Positions 1-25,858 of a stretch of 64,000 nt of DNA are shown one piece after another. A program made the position numbers and the translations under genes. Within the stretch, counting starts at the first letter, position 1. The number at the start of each line of letters is the position of its first letter. The DNA comes from Cristatella mucedo (lineage: Eukaryota > Bryozoa > Phylactolaemata > Cristatellidae): NCBI GenBank assembly GCA_009760855.2, contig WPIO01000008.1:2134501-2198500 (forward strand). The letters run 5' to 3'. The notes under the pieces were generated by a model. It was not told where the DNA came from and searched no databases. It worked only from the letters and a program-made list of their open reading frames with translations.

Positions 1-458
1 CACCTCATCACCCGGCTTGCCCGATGCAGTATCTAGGTGGATTTCCTTAACAGCTGCATCGGTGCAGCTGTTGCTACGGTGCTACGGTGACTGCATGGAA
101 ATTGCCACACTTCCTGGCCGCTGAGCTAAACTATCGGAGGACGCCGAGCAAAGTGAGCTGAAGAGCTGCCGATTGCACCAGCTCCGGCTAGTGCCAGGCC
201 TTCAGTATCTCCTCTTGCCTGCCTGTTCCACCCCTACATAGGTTGCCAACGCGCTGTCGCGTCCGAACCTGCCTGGCTATGCACTGCCTGGTACATAGTG
301 CTGCCGGTGGGCTTGTGCAGCCAGGATGCTATGACACCCAGCAAAATCCGTTATGTATCCGTGCTCCGTCTCGGCTGGCTCAAGTGCCGTTGCATAGCCA
401 GCCGAGGCGGTATATTAGTTCACTGCATGTGCGGCTGTGCATGCCCTAGTGCTTGCTT
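1..458. other. no gene recognised (left edge)
   Basis: I see no exon with homology to a known family here. It probably lies in an intron of the SLC37 gene whose later exons begin at 2325, since that gene must start to the left. Confidence 0.4.
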
Positions 459-542
459 GTCGTGGTAGCTGAGTTGGACGCAACTCTTACTTTCGGGTGT
501 CATAGGTTCAATTCCCAATGTCAGTTCGGTATATCTTTTTTT
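459..542 (+). repeat. tRNA-like Pol III unit (pseudo-tRNA or SINE head)
   Basis: A perfect A-box (TAGCTGAGTTGG, 466-477) is followed by a B-box (GGTTCAATTCC, 505-515) and a run of seven T at 536-542 that would terminate Pol III. The flanks do not form a 7-bp acceptor stem and the T arm pairs poorly, so this is not a working tRNA. It is better read as a tRNA pseudogene or a solitary SINE head. Confidence 0.45.
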
Positions 543-2274
<1,732 letters not shown>

Positions 2275-2324
2275 GTTTTTATCCGTACCAAAACTGCACT
2301 TTCAGAAATCTCCATTGGTTGCAG

Positions 2325-2373
2325 ATGTACTTTTACAACTTGTGGGGTGCATACAGCTTCACGAACGCCATTG
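2325..2373 (+). CDS. SLC37A2: SLC37 exon a
   Basis: Acceptor TTGCAG precedes the exon and donor GTAAGC follows. It encodes MYFYNLWGAYSFTNAI plus one base. This aligns residue for residue with the vertebrate segment just before the GPY-containing helix. Weaker than the other exons because it is short. Confidence 0.8.
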
Positions 2374-3529
2374 GTAAGCACATGCCGTCGAGTTCATATT
2401 TATCGCAGTGGCCAGCTTGCAATCTGCTGTTACCCGCTGTCGCCCCCAAGCGCGCCTGCTCAGGACAGGTGGCACGCGCACAGGCAGTAGGACACAGAGC
2501 GCCGCAGCAGGGCAGCGGCCTGGTCACCTAGTCAGAGCATTCGCCCTCGCCCTTCTGTACACTTATGCATTCCTGCCAGTGGTCGGGGCAGTGACACTGC
2601 GCTGCTGTCACGCGTGTGACGCCGGTCGCGCCGGCGGCCTAGCATAGCATAGCGCGGCTCCTTTTTGTGACGAGCTTCACTGCGCTGCCACTTGCAGCAC
2701 TACTGCTCGTCTCGGGTGCGCTCATCAACGGACCGTACTGTCTCATAACAACGTCAGTGTCGGCAGACCTGGGCACACACGAGAGCCTGCGAGGCAACGG
2801 CCGAGCGCTGGCCACAGTCACGGCCATCATCGACGGCACCGGCAGCGCAGGTACGGCTTGCCCGGCCCGGTGCCAGCGCCTCCGCCCTCTTCCGGCCGGC
2901 GGTCTGGCGTGCCGCAGGGAGCAGCACGTACCACACGGCACGGCCTCTCGGCATGTGGTGCAGTGACATCGCAAAGTGGCGTCGCCGGTGGCACTCGTGA
3001 CCCTGGTCGGTCTGCCTGGCTGCAGCCATTTCAGCCAGCGAGTGTGGTGACACCGCAGCAGCTTCCTGCTTTGAGCAGGCCGGGCTTTGGCAGATGCCCC
3101 CCCCCACCGCCTGTGACCTCTGGCCTGTGTCGTAATCGCTGAGGCCACTCACTCGCTAGCTTGCTGCGACCGCAGGCGCCGCTCTGGGTCCGCTGCTCGT
3201 CGGCCTCATCGAGGACAAGGTGAAGGGCGACTGGGATGCCGTCTTCTACATGCTCATCGGATCCAACGTGGCCGCGCTTTTGGTAAGCGAGCTGCAGCGC
3301 CGCCAGGTGGGCATCGTCCGCTCGCTCCACAGTGCCGCCCCAGGACTGCAGGTGCCGCAGCCTCCCACCCCCGACGGCACCGCGCCCCTCGGCGCACGTG
3401 TCCGGCACGTGTCCTTGGCGTAGCACGTGAGCAGATGCTCTCTTCTGGCGTTTGCAGCTGCTCGCACGGCTCGTGTACAAGGATGTCAAGGACTGCCGAC
3501 AAAGCCGGAAGCGCAGGCTCGACGAATGA
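2325..3529 (+). CDS. SLC37A2: SLC37A1/A2-type sugar-phosphate antiporter, C-terminal part (4 exons)
   Basis: Joined exons 2325-2373, 2698-2850, 3176-3282 and 3458-3529 give about 127 C-terminal residues of a major-facilitator SLC37 protein. Vertebrate SLC37A1 and A2 exchange glucose-6-phosphate for phosphate across the ER membrane. Diagnostic stretches are SGALINGPY, SADLGTHESLRGN, ALATVTAIIDGTGSAGAALG, VFYMLI and ARLVYKD, which align without gaps to the last transmembrane helices of the family. All junctions are GT-AG and phases match (1, 1, 0). The 5' exons lie left of the window. The gene converges with the SIK gene. I cannot separate A1 from A2 orthology here, so the symbol is provisional. 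Confidence 0.88.
2698..2850 (+). CDS. SLC37A2: SLC37 exon b
   Basis: Acceptor CTTGCAG, donor GTACGG, entered and left in phase 1. Encodes LLLVSGALINGPY and the highly conserved SADLGTH and TAIIDGTGS motifs. Confidence 0.92.
3176..3282 (+). CDS. SLC37A2: SLC37 exon c
   Basis: Acceptor ACCGCAG, donor GTAAGC. Encodes GAALGPLLVGLIEDK and DWDAVFYMLIGSNVAALL, the last transmembrane helices of the carrier. Confidence 0.93.
3458..3529 (+). CDS. SLC37A2: SLC37 terminal exon d
   Basis: Acceptor TTTGCAG. Encodes LLARLVYKDVKDC followed by a short basic tail ending RKRRLDE and a TGA stop at 3527-3529. The basic C-terminus is expected to face the cytosol. Confidence 0.9.
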   Translation: MLARLVYKDVKDCRQSRKRRLDE

Positions 3530-3995
3530 ATTTTCTCTTCTCGGCGCTGCCTGTGCCATCGCCGGCTGCAGACGAATGTGGGCAGCCTTGACCTTGCACC
3601 ACAACCCCCCCCCCTGCTCTTACCTAGCGTCCTTTTCCGCAGCCGCTGGCCGTGGGTGTGCGTGGTCCCGGGCCCTCTCCACAACCCCCTCCCCCCCCCC
3701 CGTGTGATTGCGTACGAAGTACACGGCCGGCCGTGCGCTGCCAGCCGTGCAGCTAATGCAGCCGCCTACGGCGACCGTTGGCACTTGAATGTGCCGAGCT
3801 CTCCGCTGCAGCCGCCGGAGCGGCATTTCGGCCCTCGAGCCGCTTTGCTGCGGACGGCTCGTACTGCCAGCGGTAGCGATACGTCGGGCTTGCTCTGCTC
3901 GGGACTACATCGCATGCGGCAGCACGTGCACCGCCAATTCGAGGCAATCGCCGTGCTTCGAGTGCTGCCCGGAATAAATCGCACTGCCGTATCGT
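3530..3995 (+). other. SLC37 3' UTR
   Basis: Inferred 3' UTR from the TGA stop to just past the AATAAA at 3973-3978. Confidence 0.45.
3973..3978 (+). promoter_or_regulatory. polyadenylation signal AATAAA for SLC37
   Basis: First canonical AATAAA after the SLC37 stop, about 440 bp downstream, with a GT-rich stretch (GGTGTGGCC) about 50 bp later. Confidence 0.5.
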
Positions 3996-4209
3996 CATAT
4001 CCGTATCGTCATATCCGGTCGAATCCGAACGGTGTGGCCTGAAGTGAGTGGCCGGTTGAACAGTAGGTGTTGACCAACCGACGGCAAGTTATAGCTGGTT
4101 GAAGCCCGAGTAGGCTGCTCAGAGCTGTCGGCTATTTAAAACCCTGAAAACACATTATTTGCCCGATTGTATATCAGCCGTTAACTACCATTCGGCAGAC
4201 AGGATTTGG

Positions 4210-6061
<1,852 letters not shown>

Positions 6062-6223
6062 CTAAGGCCCTTTGTCGAGAGACCGACTAGGAAATGATGC
6101 GTTCAAGCGGTTAAGGCCTCTCAAAAAAATCTCCAGCTTTCCTGTACCTCTCCTCTAAGCCTAGTCGGTCGCTCAGGGACTGCACATTGTACCCCTGGGC
6201 CTTAGATCAGGGGTACAATGTGC
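6062..6223. repeat. cluster of three inverted repeats
   Basis: Three perfect inverted pairs occur within 160 bp: CTAAGGCCC (6062-6070) with GGGCCTTAG (6197-6205); ACCGACTAGG (6082-6091) with CCTAGTCGGT (6160-6169); and a 15-bp pair GCACATTGTACCCCT (6182-6196) with its complement at 6209-6223 around a 12-nt loop. The first and last pairs share sequence, so they would compete. Confidence 0.75.
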
Positions 6224-6345
6224 TCACTATTCACGTCCCGGGTTCGAGTCCTGCACTGGGTGAAGAGCCTGGGGCTCCTCACTGAAGGCGAACCACGAGG
6301 AAATATCCTTCGACTGGCGGCTTCATCCAGTGGAGGAGCTCTTCG
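6195..6345 (+). mobile_element. SINE family 2 copy (tRNA-derived)
   Basis: A degenerate A-box region (CTTAGATCAGGGGTA) and a good B-box (GGTTCGAGTCCTGC, about 6240-6253) are followed by a short body. The related copy at 41285-41412 shares the TTAG..AGGGGTA..GTGCTC head and the TTCGAGTCCTGCA box. Confidence 0.5.
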
Positions 6346-7048
6346 GCACTCATCGAAAACAATTACAAGAACCTCTCTCAGGAAGCCCTCAGTCCGTCCG
6401 TCGTGCCACCCTTCAGGCCCTATAAAATGAATTGTCTCAAAAGAACTGACCCTTTGGCTCCAGGTCAGTCGACTCTATAAGATGTCCGCAGGCACTTGCT
6501 AGCCCTGCCGAAAAAACAAACCACGGCCATCCTTCGAAGGAAAAACGCAGGAAGCGACGACGCCGACAGAGCCGTCAGCTTCCGAGTCCTCATTCGGACG
6601 CGGTAGCTTTCGAGGCCTGCATCGCCACCAGACGCGAGTGCTAGCTATTCAAGCAGACCAACGGCAAAGTATTTTTGGGCAGGGTAGGCACGTGGATGTA
6701 ATTACAGACATGATTTATTACCCATCCTCTCGAGGTTTTGGCGGTCTTCGGCGACTGATCCCAGCCGGTCCTGCGAGGTATCTAATGGCACGGTGCCTGA
6801 CGCCACACGTGCCATAATAGTCAAGCAAACCCGATTGTATACGCCACCGAGGCCACGATTAGTACGGAGGGCCTGCAAACGCCAAGAATAACGAGGTAGA
6901 CCTGGCAGGTCGATAACGGTAAATGCCAAAGCCAAAATTAAGCATGAAGAGTGTTGGTACGTTATACAGGCGAACGAGAGCATGTGTCACATTCCGGTCG
7001 GTCGAGAAAAGGCTATAAACTAATTGAAGAATTCTTTTCGTCCTCTCA
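6346..7048. other. intergenic, no gene recognised
   Basis: Nothing recognisable as coding or repeated within the window. Confidence 0.35.
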
Positions 7049-7166
7049 ATGTATTTGGTCCAGCGGTTAAGGTGCTCGCCCTGACCGAGGTCTGGCTAAG
7101 GTCGTGGGCTCGAGCCCAGAGGCATATGTGAAGCTCCTGAATAGAGATTTAGTTCTCTTGAGGCTT
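7049..7166 (+). mobile_element. SINE family 1 copy
   Basis: tRNA-like head (TTTGGTCCAGCGGTTAAGG), a GTGGGCTCGAGCCC box, then the tail GTGAAGCTCCTGAATAGAG with TTAGTTCTCTTGAGG. It ends in an AT-rich stretch. The tail matches the 3' end of the local LINE-A family. Confidence 0.75.
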
Positions 7167-8049
7167 ATATATATTTTCTCTCTATATATATATATACATA
7201 TAAATATACATATACTTAATCTCTCTATATATAGACAGAAAGATTATATATATATATTTATATAATCTGACGACAGATGAGTCCCTATGCAAGACATTTC
7301 TGACCGCCGATGCTAATCGCCTACTTCTGCTTCGCTTGGCCTTTTTTTTGCATTTTTCACATTTTCTCATTTCTGCAGGCAAAGTCATCACAATGTCCGA
7401 TGCTACAATGAGCAATTACGTGGACGCGGTCATATTCGTACAGCTTGGCATCGTAAAGAGCCGTGGGTTGGCAGCTCGGCGATCAGGCAGCCGGCGCTCA
7501 GATCTGTGTAGCTCTCGACACCACCGGTCCCTGCGAGCAACGCCCACCCCAGTGAGGGCATCTGACCGGCACATTAGCATACCAGTCGAGAATGGCTCGG
7601 CCTGCCTAGGGCCCGACAGGCTGCGGATGACGCACGAGACGGCGGTATAAACGCATAAGCCTCGGAACATCGATCAAGATGAAGATTAATCAATCATGCA
7701 CAATGCGGTGTCGCCGGCGCTTATTATGCCACGGCTATTCTGGTGGGGGGGGGGGTCTGCTGAGTAAATTGTTCACCCCAGCCGACTGACCCGGCGAGGA
7801 TCGAGCCAGCAGATCGGCTTCGCAGCCACCAGATCAGGGACAACCGTGGCTCGGGGCGCATCTGCACTTCCGACCCCGTGAAGGCATTGCTGGGGGGGGG
7901 GTAGCCGCTCAGCCGCCATCAGCCAGACATTCCGCGAGGCGGCCTTGATCTCGGTGATCGTCGCTGCAGCCTCGAAGCACGTCTCGAGCACGACGGACAG
8001 CAGAGCCGGCGTCGCAGAGGCCACTTCCTGCCTGTAGCTTCCTGCCGGG
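7167..8049. other. intergenic, no firm gene
   Basis: AT microsatellite-like sequence to about 7266, then GC-rich DNA. A pyrimidine-rich tract followed by TTTCTGCAG at about 7378 resembles a splice acceptor, but the short open stretch after it matches no family I know. Confidence 0.35.
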
Positions 8050-8421
8050 TCTCCGCGCACAGCAGCACAGTTTATTTACAACAGAGCTTTTGAGCACACT
8101 GCTGCCTCACAAAGGCTCGCTCTGCAACGTCCAGTATAGATAGTCTTGTCTCCGGTCTCGAGTGTCTAGCTGCCAGTCGCAATGAGACGAAAGCCAACGA
8201 CGTCGGCACTGCAGCTGCAGCCGAGCAACGTGTCCTTGCCCCGCCCACCCAGTGCCCACAGTAAAAGAAGACGTAGGCGAGGCGGGGCTCGTACAATCGG
8301 ATGCCAAGGCAGCTTCGAGGGGCAGCATCGCAGCTCAAAAAAGTTACTGTCCTCCCCCCCTCCCAATCCCACCCCCCACCCAACCCCAACCCCGCCGCCG
8401 GCAACACGTTACTGGTGCGAC
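8050..8421 (-). other. SIK 3' UTR
   Basis: Inferred 3' UTR between the SIK stop codon and the minus-strand AATAAA. Confidence 0.55.
8071..8076 (-). promoter_or_regulatory. polyadenylation signal AATAAA for SIK
   Basis: Canonical AATAAA on the minus strand, about 346 bp after the SIK stop codon. Confidence 0.6.
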
Positions 8422-20542
<12,121 letters not shown>

Positions 20543-20693
20543 TTCTAGTAGCGCCTAGTCGTGCCGTGGGAGAGATATCCGCGCCGGCTGCGTCTCTCCC
20601 CATTCGGAGGTCAAACGCTCACTGCCAGGCATTCTGTGCAGAAGAGGGCACTAGAGATAATAATCCCGTCCTTTCAGCGGTCCGCGGCCGACC

Positions 20694-20735
20694 TACGTCA
20701 AGATGACGTCACGAACCGCGGGCGGCGCAACCAAT
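20694..20735 (-). promoter_or_regulatory. SIK promoter: CRE and CCAAT box
   Basis: A perfect palindromic CRE (TGACGTCA, 20704-20711) lies 162 bp upstream of the SIK ATG. A half-site TACGTCA (20694-20700) and a CCAAT box (20731-20735) are beside it. SIK1 is a known CREB target in mammals, so cAMP control of this promoter is plausible. The transcription start is not known. Confidence 0.6.
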
Positions 20736-21654
20736 CTGCGTAGCTTACTAATAGCATTGACGCAAATGCTCTGATGACAATTAACTTGTAGCTCGCTTGT
20801 GGCTTAGTTCTGCTCTGGTACCCAAACGTGTTATTGAAGCGCGCTGCGCCGCTAGTACAGCCAGCCTAAGCTCGGGTTATTTGCGCCTCCGCGCCTCGGT
20901 GCGCACCGTCCACCCGTCGCCCCGGCCGTCGGGACGCCCGTCGGTGGCGTTGGCGTGCGATAATGCCGCTCGAGGTCGCGCCGAGCCGCGCCGTCGCGGT
21001 CGTTACCAGTCCCCGCGAGCGGGCTGCGGGCGGCGCCACGAGGTAATCGGCGCTACGGGGGACGCGGACGCCGCCGGCTTGCTTCCGGCAACGTGCGTGC
21101 GCCATCGGGCGCTTACCCAAACGTCGAGCCTCGCGGGTGGTCCGACCGGGGTCCGGCCGGCACCCGCGTAAGGGAACGAACATCTGATACAGCTCGCGCA
21201 TCCGGGGACGCCGAGCCGAAAGGTCACTATCCGATAAGGCGCCGCCGCTGCGCGTGAAGAACGGCCTGGCGGCAGAGTGGAGGGGTGGGTGGGGAGACCG
21301 GCCTGCTCCGACCGACTGCTGCTGTTGCCAGGGCCGCTTCTTTGCGCCAAGTCCGGCCGAGCGGCTTCGCCGGCCGCGCCGCTTTTGCAAATCCCCGACG
21401 GATGCGCGGAAGGTAGAGGGAGAAAGGCTACCTACCCCCGCCGCTGAGGTCTTCGCGGCCATAACTCGGGTCTCGTCGGCCGGCGTCGGTCGGCCCTGCA
21501 GCTGGCTTAGTGGCGACAGCTTTCAGGACTTGGCCGCAGCCGCGACGCACGAGCTCGAGCGCGAGTAGCCTCCAAGCATCCGCCGCGTCAACGTCGCCAA
21601 GCCGCGACGCTCTGGGTCCTGAGCTGAGGTCCTGAGCTCATGCTTCGGACTGGC
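20736..21654. other. CpG-rich region, no gene recognised
   Basis: GC-rich DNA upstream of SIK with many CpG. Several long open frames on both strands look like composition artefacts. No known domain. Confidence 0.4.
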
Positions 21655-21775
21655 CGGCCGGCGCCAGACCTGTGGGCATTTGCCGCGGCGCTGGAGACCG
21701 CGACCTCGGCCAGACCTTGGTCCGGGGGCGCAAGAGCACCTTAACCACTGGGCCAAACGAGCGAGAGGCATAGCA
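21655..21775 (-). mobile_element. SINE family 1 fragment
   Basis: In minus sense it reads GTTTGGCCCAGTGGTTAAGG then GTGCTC..., followed by AGGTCTGGCCGAGGTCGCGG, the head of SINE family 1. The tail is lost or diverged. Confidence 0.55.
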
Positions 21776-21886
21776 ACGATAATAGCCGCACGTCTCTGCA
21801 CAGTGCACAGTGCCCTGGGAGAGCCACATATCTATCCTAGCACTTTACAACTCGGTGCAAAGAAAGATGAAGAGTGCCATCGGCAC

Positions 21887-22042
<156 letters not shown>

Positions 22043-22679
22043 AGTCCGACAGTGGTCAGGCTGAGATAGTCCACTTGCGAGCATTTGAACCTAGTTTACG
22101 TTTCTCTGCCTCTTTAACTGACCACTTGGAACTCTACTGGGACGCTCGCGATCGCCTTCGGCGATGTGTATGACATGGACATGTCGCGACAACGACTTCT
22201 CGTCCACCGGTCGCGTCGCCAGCCGCATGGCGTTCGAGCGTGCATTAATCTAGGGAAACTAGGGAGGGGGCAGCGAGCCCAGGCCACTTAAGATCGATCC
22301 GCTTGGCAAGGTCAAGGTCCCCTCCATAGCTTAACCGTCGCCACTCGTCTGCCGCCTGTGCGCTTACTCACTTAACTCACAATCAGACCTGCCGTGCGAT
22401 CGTGCAATCGTCGTAGCAGGTACATGGATCGCGAATGGGCTAATAGGATGACTCAAGCGATTAAGAGTGGCTGCGGCAGTTGAGATAAATGTGGAAAAGC
22501 AGCGTGCCGGTCGTGGGACGTTGACTTCCTGCCGTGTTCGAAGAGAAGAACACAATGGCAAAGACATAATTCTTCATCCTGGCTTTCCGACGAACTGCTG
22601 TGACGGCATCTCCAGCGTACTGTCCGTCTGTGTTCGAGTTCGCTGGGAACGTGTAATCCAACGACACAAATTCTTCTGC
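22043..22679. other. no gene recognised
   Basis: Nothing recognisable. Confidence 0.35.
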
Positions 22680-23175
22680 CTGCTCTCTCTTTCTTATGCT
22701 CTCTCTGCTATCTCACTCTATTCTCTCTCTCTCGCTTTCTTTATGTTTCTTCCTCTCTATATCGCCCCCTATCTTCCTTCATCTCTCTATCTTTCTCTCC
22801 CTTTTTCTCTCTCCTCTCTTTGTCCTCTTTTCCTCCTTCCCTCCCTCTTCTTTTGCCTTTTCTTTCCCTTCCTCCTTCTCCCTTTCTGCCACTCTCTCTC
22901 TCTCCCTCCCTTTCTGTCTGTCTCTCTCTCTCTTTGTCTCTCTCTTTTTGTTTCTCTCTCTCTCCCTTTCTGTCTGTCTCTCTCTTTGTCTCTCTCTCTC
23001 TCCCTTTCTGTCAGTCTGTCTGTCTCTCTCCCTCCCTCTCTTGCGGTCTCACTCGCTCTGTCCTCTCTCGCCCTCTCTATCCTCGCCCTCTCTACCCTGT
23101 CACTGGCTGCTTTACTCTCTGCTTCTGCTTTTGCCTCTCTTGCTCTGGCCTTCTCTCTATCATATTTTCCTCCAT
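22680..23175. repeat. polypyrimidine tract
   Basis: About 490 bp almost entirely C and T on the plus strand, made of degenerate TCTCTC, TTTCTG and CCTT words. Confidence 0.9.
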
Positions 23176-23575
23176 AGATTTACGATTCAATGGATGGCCG
23201 TCAATTGATGGTCGTCTTCTACCCAGCCATTACCGCCAACATGTCAACCGAGGCATCTACACTAAGAGGTACTTGGCACCGCCTGGCACATGTTCTACCT
23301 GTTTCCATGCATGACTCACATCCCACAGTTCGATTGCGTGCGAACGCGATTCATGTTGCACAATCCGGATTCATTCCGACTTCTATCTACCCGGACTTCA
23401 AGCCACGCTTCGTGTGCTCCACCAGTGCTGCATATCCAGTGAGTGCTGCATGCATCCAGAGTAGCAGCATACTGTGCCAGACTGCGTTCAGTTGCCACGG
23501 TTACGGTGCCCTCCAAGCCCCAGCGGGCACCGGCTGGCAGGAACTAAATTAAAACAATCTGGTGCATAAACGCCG
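23176..23575. other. open frame of unknown status
   Basis: A 120-codon plus-strand open frame (23190-23552) starts MDGRQLMVVFYPAITANMST. I recognise no family and see no clear splice or regulatory context, so I do not call a gene. Confidence 0.25.
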
Positions 23576-23712
23576 AGCCGGTTTGGTCCAGCGGTTAATA
23601 CGCTCGCCCCGACCAATGGCCTGGCTGAGGTCGTGGGCTCGAGCCGAGAGGCACATGTAAAGTGCCTAAATAGATATTAAGTTCTCTTGGGGCGCTATAC
23701 AAATGAATTATA
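23576..23712 (+). mobile_element. SINE family 1 copy
   Basis: Well-preserved copy: GGTTTGGTCCAGCGGTTAAT, GTCGTGGGCTCGAGCC, then GTAAAGTGCCTAAATAGATA, TTAAGTTCTCTTGGGGCGCT and ATACAAATG. Shows the tRNA-like head and LINE-like tail most clearly. Confidence 0.85.
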
Positions 23713-24375
23713 TTTATATACAAAAAGTCATATTATAACCCTACCACCATCCGGTAACACTTTAAGCCTCGACTCGTGTCCTTCGGCCGTCTTGGCCTAT
23801 CCACTCTTAATAGGATGCTGTTGACATTCACTTCCGCTAGGTTTGCTCCATCTCATCGAGTAATCCATCGTCTCGCTAGGCTCACACTGCACGGCACTGC
23901 TCCTTTATTTCTTCTTTCGTAGAAAGCGATCAGCGAGTCCAGTCACAAATTTTATTCTGCCGCCTTTACGTGACTGCTTTAGCTCACTTTTAATCTTAAT
24001 GTCATACCTGGAACATTTTAGCGACGGATGACTCTAGATGAATTTTTTCACCAACGGGTGACGCGTGACTTGAGGCCGTGAGACTTGAGGCTACTTTGAG
24101 CAGCGAGACAACCACGAAGCGAGACTAGCTACTCTTCGGAAAACACGCCGAGGTCCGTGCCGATCATCCCGTACGTTCTTATGCACGGGCTGTAATTGTG
24201 CGCATTATAGTAAAGATAGCATAACTGTTGCATTGCAACCAGCTCTGTCGAGCTGCTGCCGGCCGACGAGACGTCACTCGCTGCGTCCATCTTTCGGCAT
24301 TCAGCATCCGGTCAGTGACAACGGTTGTAAAAACGACAGCCACTGGCCGATCGGCGTAGGGCTGCAACTATTACG

Positions 24376-24377
<2 letters not shown>
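23713..24377. other. no gene recognised
   Basis: No coding or repeat homology noted. Confidence 0.35.
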
Positions 24378-24418
<41 letters not shown>

Positions 24419-24440
24419 TGTGTGTGTGTGTGTGTCTGTG
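24378..24440. repeat. (GT)n microsatellite
   Basis: GT tract with single A and C interruptions, followed by a short TATATA run. Confidence 0.93.
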
Positions 24441-24477
24441 TGCACATACATACGTATATATATATGTGTGTGCATGC

Positions 24478-24570
24478 ATTTCATTTGGATAGCGCCCTAG
24501 CGGAACTTAATCTCAATCCTGGCGCTTCACATGTTCGCTCTCGGCTCGAGCGCACGACCTCGGCCCCTGT
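24478..24570 (-). mobile_element. SINE family 1 fragment
   Basis: In minus sense it contains the GCTCGAGCCGAGAGCGAACA box, then GTGAAGCGCCAGGATTGAGA and TTAAGTTCCGCTAGGGCGCT, the SINE/LINE-type tail. Confidence 0.6.
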
Positions 24571-24574
24571 AATG

Positions 24575-24745
24575 ATGATAATGTTAATAACAATAATAAA
24601 TTTGATATGGCGCCCTCAGAGAGCCCAATCTATTTCTAGGCCCTTTACACTTGCTGCAAAGGAAGCGCGATCGAATGGTTAGTTGTAGCGTGCTCAATAA
24701 GCAACAAGAACAACCTGGTTAGGGGCTAAACCAGGGACGGTGAAG
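24575..24745 (-). mobile_element. LINE-A 3' tail remnant
   Basis: Minus-sense order: CACGCTACAACTAACCATTC, GCAGCAAGTGTAAAGGGCCT, AGAAATAGATTGGGCTCTCT, GAGGGCGCC, then ATT repeats. Confidence 0.75.
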
Positions 24746-25730
24746 ATCCGGACCCATGAAGCTGCACACAGTCTCTATTTTCCAAATCTCGAGCCTCCAG
24801 CGCCGCGCCTCACTCGGTAGAGCTGACTTCGCCACTAGCTCGACTCCACTGCGCAGCTCGGTCGCCGCGAAGTAAGCAGCCGGCGGTCACGTGCTCAGAG
24901 CCTCGGACGCAATGCTCTCGATAAGACTTCCGCTTCCAGCGAGATAGTGCGAGACAGGCGGCGCCTATTACGGTTTCGCCTGTAAGCAAAGCCCCCCATT
25001 GGATTCGGGTGCTGCAAGGCCGGCAGATTCAGAGGCCCACGCAAGCAGCGGTCAAGGAACGTCGCTATTTCTTGGAGGCCACGTCCACCGCAATGGCCAG
25101 TAGCGAAGCAGACGGCTGGCTAAAGCGTGGCTTTAATGGCGGCGGGCACGACTGCGGTCGCAAGCGCAGCACTCCTAGCGGTGCTAGTCATTGTAGACGC
25201 GCGAGAAATACCGGCGAAGCCCTGAGCCTTTGAACCACGGCCGCGTGCCCACTCGTAGATGCCGCACCAGAGCGCACGGGTAGGCCGTCGGTAGCGGGAC
25301 GCGGCAGCCGAAAAGAATGCCACCTACCGGGAGATAAAAAAAAAGCTCGCATCCGCGGCGTAGAGAAGTCTGATTGGCAGCGACGACGGAGGGTTAAAGG
25401 CGTCCACTACTAGCCGCCATGCCGAGCGGCGAAAATCCTCGGGCGCAACTCCTCCTCCTCCTCCGGCTAGAGAGACCTGGAGTTAAGCTTCTGCTCGGTC
25501 CAAAGTGCAGCCGAGAGACTTTTATTGCACAACTTAGTCGTGCATAGATTACGACATAGCTGGTTCGCAGGCATTGTAACTCAGGATTCGCGAATACTAT
25601 CTCAGCAGTCGCAATCTGGCTGCAGGACACCAACATTTCACTGTCCCCCTCCTCAAAAAAAAGTCCGCACGGCCGCGCGAGTTGGCGTCTGCTCAGCGGT
25701 AGTAGCTGTCGACTGCTGGCTGCGACTCCT
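24746..25730. other. GC-rich, no gene recognised
   Basis: No exon with known homology. Confidence 0.35.
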
Positions 25731-25858
25731 CCCGCTCCTGCTGCTCCCGCTCCTGCTGCTCCCGCTCCTTCTGCTCCTGCTGCTCCTGCTCCTTCTGCTC
25801 CTGCTGCTCCTGCTCCTTCTGCTCCTGCTCCTGCTGCTCCTGCTCCTGCTCCTGCTCA
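25731..25858. repeat. CTCCTGCTG-type hexa/nonamer repeat
   Basis: Imperfect tandem repeat of CTCCTG, CTGCTC and CTCCTT words. Confidence 0.9.

Noticed and set aside
2639-3684. Minus-strand frames of up to 217 codons over the SLC37 exons
   Set aside because: They are shadows of the GC-rich plus-strand exons, which carry clear homology.
7378-7435. Pyrimidine tract plus TTTCTGCAG and a short open stretch (GKVITMSDATMSNYVDAVIF)
   Set aside because: It looks like an exon, but the following GTACAG is a weak donor and no partner exon or homology was found between two convergent genes.
23190-23552. 120-codon plus-strand open frame
   Set aside because: No recognised family, no clear promoter or splice sites, and it follows a polypyrimidine tract by chance.
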